Assembly (NCBI RefSeq): GCF_040395035.1
Contig: NZ_JBEBRB010000095.1
Coordinates: 1 to 8,228, forward strand
DNA from: Parapedobacter lycopersici_A
Lineage (GTDB): Bacteria; Bacteroidota; Bacteroidia; Sphingobacteriales; Sphingobacteriaceae
Reading direction: 5' to 3'
Length of the DNA stretch: 8,228 bases
Program-made: the position numbers and the translations under genes
In this document: one piece after another, positions 4,856-8,228 of the stretch
Layout: the number at the start of each line of letters is the position of its first letter
Position numbering within the stretch: the stretch's first letter is position 1
Notes under the pieces: model-generated
What the model was told of the DNA's origin: nothing
What the model saw: the letters and a program-made list of their open reading frames with translations, nothing else
The model's database searches: none

Positions 4856-7411
4856 TTAATTGAACCCACCCATCTGCTGCATGATGCTGAAGGTGAAGTT
4901 CTGCCGCCATTGGCTGCTCGGTACCCCGGGTATGGGATCAAACGCATGGCCGTAGTCGATCCCCAGCAGGCCGAAAATCGGCAGGAAGATCCGCGCACCC
5001 ACACCCACCGAACGGCGTACCTTGAACGGATTGAAATCGCGGAAGTTGTTCCACGTATTACCGCCTTCGGCAAAAGCCAGCACAAATACCGTTGCCTGGT
5101 CGTTGAGCATCACGGGGTGCCGCAGCTCCAGTTGGTATTTGTTATAAATCGGGCTGCCGGAATTGCGGGCAATATTGACATTGGCCCCGTCAGGAATCAC
5201 CATGCCATTGGCGTATCCCCGCATGGCAATAATTTCGGAACCCTGCAGGAAGTCGAAGCCCATCATCCCGTCGCCACCCAGCTTAAACCGTTCAAATGCC
5301 GATTGGCCGGTAGCGCTGCTGTAGGATCCAAGGAAGCCGAATTGGGCCTGGGCCTTCAGGACCAGTTTTCCGGTAATCCGGGTGAACCACTGTGAATCGA
5401 ATTTCCATTTATGGTATTCGGTCCATTTAAAGCGTACATTGTCAGGTGCGGTCGGATAGTTGATATTGTTCATCAATGAGTACGGGGGCGTCACCTGGAC
5501 CGTAAATCGGATGTGCGACCCTGACGTCGGATAAATTGGTGCATCCACGGAATTACGGCTGATTTCCTGGGTCAGGTTGATGTTGTATGACGTACCGTTC
5601 TCGAACAGGAAACCGGGGTAATTCTGCAGCTTGTACTGCTGCACACCCAATGAATAATTAAGCTGGAAATAGTTGTCTGGCCATTGCAGCCGTTTACCCA
5701 GGCTCACGGTAACACCATTCATCCAGATCCGGTTCAGCTTATCATCCGAAACCGTCTGCCGGCCGGTCCAGTAATCGAAGCCGCCGTATGAAGACGAGGA
5801 AGTAAAGGCACTTACCCCAAAATAGATTGGCTTCTTTCCACCAAGCCACGGCTCGGAAAACGAAAAGCTATACGACTGGTAACGTTTGCCGCTCGTCTGT
5901 CCGCGGATACTCAGCTTTTGGCCGTCGCCGCGGGGGAGGGGTTTCCATGCATTTTTATCAAAAAGATTCCGCGTCGAGAAGTTGTTGAACGACAGCCCCA
6001 ATGTGCCGATGACCTGCCCCGCACCGAATCCGCCTGAAAGTTCGACCTGGTCAGACGGTTTTTCCGTTACGTTGTATTCAATATCCACGGTGCCTTCTGA
6101 ATGGTTCAGGTTTGTTGGTATCGGATTGGTTTTTTGCTCATCAAAGTTACCCAACTGGGCAATTTCACGCGTACTCCGCATGATCAGGTCCTTCGAAAAT
6201 TTCTGTCCGGGCTTCGTGTAAATCGACCGCAGCAGCACCCGGTCGTTGGTAACGTCATTCCCTTTCAGGATGATGTTGTTAACCGTAAACTGGGCGCCTT
6301 CGTAAATCCGCAGATCAAGATCGACCGTATCGTTGTAAATACGGGTCTGTACCGGGTCTACGGTAAATGTCAGATACCCGTCGTTCAGGTAAAGGGAAGA
6401 GATGTCGTCGCTGTTGCGTGTTGGCCCCATCAGTTTGGTGTTCAGTTTTTCCTCGCTGAATACCTCGCCTTTTCCGATACCCAGAATCACGTTGAGGATC
6501 GAGTCGGGGTATTTGGCATTTCCCTGCCAGGTAATGTTACCGAAATAATATTTGGGTCCCTCGTAAAGATCGACATCAATAATGACATTTCTGTCGTTAT
6601 ACTTATACACCGTGTCGTTCAGGATGGTAGCATCGCGGTAACCCCGATCGCGCATCTTTGCAATGAGGTTATCTTTGGCCTCTTTGTACTTCTCGTCTTT
6701 GAATTTCCCCGGCCCGGTAATCCGCCACCAGGTACGCTGCCGTACCCCCTTAAAGAATTTGCGGAGCTGGCGCTGCGAAAAAGCTTCATTGCCGGTGAAA
6801 TTGATGCGGTGGGCCCGGACCTTCCGGTTGCGGTCAACGTTAACGACCAGAATCTGGTTGTTCGCCTGGCTGGAATCTTTGACCGCAGCCATGGTAATTT
6901 CCGGATACAGGTAGCTCTTTTCCCGCAGGTAGCGCGTAATGGTATTGCGCGTGGTGTTCATCAGGTTTTCGTTGACGATCTTGCCCGTGTTTTCATTTAA
7001 TTGCTTACGTACCTCTTCGACCTGTGTTTTGCTAAGCCCCTCAATATCAATGCGCGTAAGCCGGGGACGTTCCACCACATGGATGTTGAAGAAGATGGAA
7101 TCACCTTTTACGGCATCGGCATATAGCTTCACATCGTCAAACAGCCCCTGGTCCATTAAGTTTTTGACCACATTGGACGTTGCTTCGCTGGGTACCTCAA
7201 TCCGGGTACCCACCACCAGCTTGGAAATGGTGATCAGCACGTCGTTGTCCAGGTATTCGGTGCCGCTTACGGTAATTCCGCCGATGATAAAATTCTTGGG
7301 ATTCAGGTAACTGAACTCATCGGATTCACCGATGGGGAGTCCCCGTTGCTGGGCCCGGGCGGCACCTGCTGCCAATATCGTTATAAGTGCAATAAATACT
7401 ATCCGCTTCAT
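4856..7411 (-). CDS. bamA: Outer membrane protein assembly factor BamA
   Basis: This 851-residue protein is the Omp85-family core of the beta-barrel assembly machine, which folds and inserts outer-membrane proteins. A signal peptide (MKRIVFIALITILAAGAARA, cut before Gln21) is followed by five POTRA domains (about 41-114, 115-193, 197-284, 287-371 and 374-450). A 16-strand-type barrel begins near DQVELSGGFGAG (454-465). The conserved loop-6 motif, VRGF in E. coli, is MRGY here (730-733), preceded by the FKLGGDGMMGF segment (709-719). The last strand, FTFSIMQQM (839-847), aligns with the beta-signal position, but four more residues (GGFN) follow. The gene sits 140 bases after uppS and 75 bases before the first skp-like gene, the usual Bacteroidota neighbourhood. 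It should be essential. No frameshift or truncation is seen. The ATG at 7411 is fixed by the signal peptide. Confidence 0.98.
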   Translation of the reverse strand: MKRIVFIALITILAAGAARAQQRGLPIGESDEFSYLNPKNFIIGGITVSGTEYLDNDVLITISKLVVGTRIEVPSEATSNVVKNLMDQGLFDDVKLYADAVKGDSIFFNIHVVERPRLTRIDIEGLSKTQVEEVRKQLNENTGKIVNENLMNTTRNTITRYLREKSYLYPEITMAAVKDSSQANNQILVVNVDRNRKVRAHRINFTGNEAFSQRQLRKFFKGVRQRTWWRITGPGKFKDEKYKEAKDNLIAKMRDRGYRDATILNDTVYKYNDRNVIIDVDLYEGPKYYFGNITWQGNAKYPDSILNVILGIGKGEVFSEEKLNTKLMGPTRNSDDISSLYLNDGYLTFTVDPVQTRIYNDTVDLDLRIYEGAQFTVNNIILKGNDVTNDRVLLRSIYTKPGQKFSKDLIMRSTREIAQLGNFDEQKTNPIPTNLNHSEGTVDIEYNVTEKPSDQVELSGGFGAGQVIGTLGLSFNNFSTRNLFDKNAWKPLPRGDGQKLSIRGQTSGKRYQSYSFSFSEPWLGGKKPIYFGVSAFTSSSSYGGFDYWTGRQTVSDDKLNRIWMNGVTVSLGKRLQWPDNYFQLNYSLGVQQYKLQNYPGFLFENGTSYNINLTQEISRNSVDAPIYPTSGSHIRFTVQVTPPYSLMNNINYPTAPDNVRFKWTEYHKWKFDSQWFTRITGKLVLKAQAQFGFLGSYSSATGQSAFERFKLGGDGMMGFDFLQGSEIIAMRGYANGMVIPDGANVNIARNSGSPIYNKYQLELRHPVMLNDQATVFVLAFAEGGNTWNNFRDFNPFKVRRSVGVGARIFLPIFGLLGIDYGHAFDPIPGVPSSQWRQNFTFSIMQQMGGFN

Positions 7412-7551
7412 CTATATTGTTTATCGCTGCTAAAGTACATTAAACAGTTGTTAATTTTTGTTAAAAGGCATTTTTTTGTCGGATTACACCTGTTTGGCCT
7501 GGTGGATGCTGCCCGGAAATTGCAGGGATTGTGCATGGCTCGGCTGTGCGG
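7412..7551 (-). promoter_or_regulatory. uppS-bamA intergenic region with possible bamA promoter
   Basis: This 140-base gap holds no gene. On the minus strand, near bamA, TACTTTAG (7438-7431) differs from the Bacteroidota -7 consensus TAnnTTTG only in the last base. Just upstream, TTAACAA occurs twice with 10-base spacing (7464-7458 and 7454-7448). No terminator hairpin separates uppS from bamA, so read-through plus a weak separate promoter is the likeliest arrangement. The bamA start has no clear Shine-Dalgarno sequence. Confidence 0.3.
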
Positions 7552-8228
7552 TTACGAATTCAGTTGCTCGCTGGTCATGCCGAACCGGCGCTCCCGTTTC
7601 TGGTACGCCGCAATGGCTTCAAATAGGTCAGCTTTCCGGAATTCGGGCCACATCTTGGGCGTAAAATACAACTCGGAATAGGCCAGTTGCCACAGGAGGT
7701 AGTTGCTGATGCGCTGCTCGCCGCTGGTACGGATTAGCAATTCCGGATCGGGCATGCTGTTGGTCGACAGGTACTGACTAAACAGTTTCTCATCAATTTC
7801 ATCCGGTTGGATTGACCCTTCCAGTGCCGCTTTCGCCAGCTTTTTTGCCGCTTCGGTAATTTCCCAGCGGGCGCTGTAGCTCAATGCCAGTGTAAGTGTG
7901 CTGTTGGTGTTGTTTCCGGTTTGTGCAATAACTTCCTGGAGGCCTTTGTAACACCTGCCGGGCAACTGCGCCAGATCACCGATGGCCTGAAGCCTGACAC
8001 CATTTTTCATAAGCGTTTTGGTTTCTTTGCTGAGGGTGCTGACCAGCAACTCCATCAATGCCGACACTTCCAGTTTGGGACGGTTCCAGTTTTCAGTTGA
8101 AAACGCATACAGGGTGAGGTACTTAACCCCGATTTCGACGGCGCCTTCCACGGTATCACGCACCGCCTTTACCCCGTTTTTGTGACCGAATACGCGCAGT
8201 TTGCCTTTTTCCTTTGCCCACCGGCCAT
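7552..8228 (-). CDS. uppS: Isoprenyl transferase / undecaprenyl diphosphate synthase, N-terminus cut by window edge
   Basis: This cis-prenyltransferase adds isopentenyl units to farnesyl diphosphate to make undecaprenyl diphosphate, the lipid carrier for peptidoglycan and other surface polymers, at the cytoplasmic face of the inner membrane. The reading frame continues to the right edge: 224 full residues are visible, starting GRWAKEKGK, which belongs to the family's DGNGRWA motif. About 20-25 N-terminal residues, including the catalytic Asp, lie outside. Visible motifs are FGHKNG, AFSTENWNRP, LSYSARWEI in place of the common NYGGR, and the C-terminal IRTSGEQRISNYLLWQ...YSELYF, with the two Arg and the Glu that bind diphosphate and magnesium in the family. 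A GTG at 8163 lies within the conserved region and is not the start. The gene ends 140 bases before bamA, with no terminator between, so the two are probably co-transcribed. Confidence 0.96.
   Translation of the reverse strand, partial: GRWAKEKGKLRVFGHKNGVKAVRDTVEGAVEIGVKYLTLYAFSTENWNRPKLEVSALMELLVSTLSKETKTLMKNGVRLQAIGDLAQLPGRCYKGLQEVIAQTGNNTNSTLTLALSYSARWEITEAAKKLAKAALEGSIQPDEIDEKLFSQYLSTNSMPDPELLIRTSGEQRISNYLLWQLAYSELYFTPKMWPEFRKADLFEAIAAYQKRERRFGMTSEQLNS

Noticed and set aside
6101..7000. Plus-strand open frame of about 300 codons opposite bamA
   Set aside because: It lies wholly antisense to the POTRA region of bamA and has no family features or upstream signals. The same applies to the frame at 4664-5395.
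7552..8163. uppS starting at the GTG at 8163
   Set aside because: The frame is open to the right edge and encodes the conserved GRWA and FGH motifs upstream, so the GTG is an internal valine codon.

Overview
The window looks like a chromosomal piece of a member of the Bacteroidota, most likely a Cytophagales-type bacterium (lineage is inference). The reasons are: a five-POTRA BamA followed by two Skp/OmpH-family genes downstream of an undecaprenyl diphosphate synthase; promoter-like motifs of the Bacteroidota form TAnnTTTG; A-rich or weak ribosome-binding regions at most starts; and a LacI-type regulator of the kind common in the phylum. Base composition is moderate and even, and I see no mobile element, CRISPR array, tRNA or rRNA.

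Layout. (1) Positions 1-229 are a regulatory region. It holds a possible start codon of a divergent gene at the left edge, a TAnnTTTG element, and two operator-like palindromes in front of a LacI/GalR-family repressor gene (230-1252, + strand). (2) Four bases after that gene, and convergent with it, ends a two-gene minus-strand unit: a membrane protein with two [4Fe-4S] ferredoxin motifs (3334 to 2045), joined by an ATGA stop/start overlap to a soluble CCG-domain iron-sulfur protein (2048 to 1257). Together they resemble a split HdrDE / DsrMK / ETF:menaquinone-oxidoreductase-type redox module. (3) A clear intrinsic terminator (3505-3543, minus strand) closes the next unit. (4) That unit is the envelope biogenesis cluster, read right to left: uppS (cut by the window's right edge), bamA, and two skp-like periplasmic chaperone genes.

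Working together: UppS makes the C55 lipid carrier for peptidoglycan and other surface polymers, BamA folds and inserts outer-membrane beta-barrels, and the two Skp-like proteins should hold unfolded barrel proteins in the periplasm on their way to BamA. The Fe-S pair is a separate transcription unit, probably passing electrons to or from menaquinone at the inner membrane. The LacI-type regulator probably controls a sugar-related gene that starts just outside the left edge.

Most of the window is conserved housekeeping DNA, and I find no convincing undescribed system. The points most worth a second look are the split redox module with its asymmetric CCG domains, the BamA C-terminus that runs past the expected beta-signal, promoter-like repeats just upstream of the skp pair, and the regulatory palindromes in front of the LacI-type gene.
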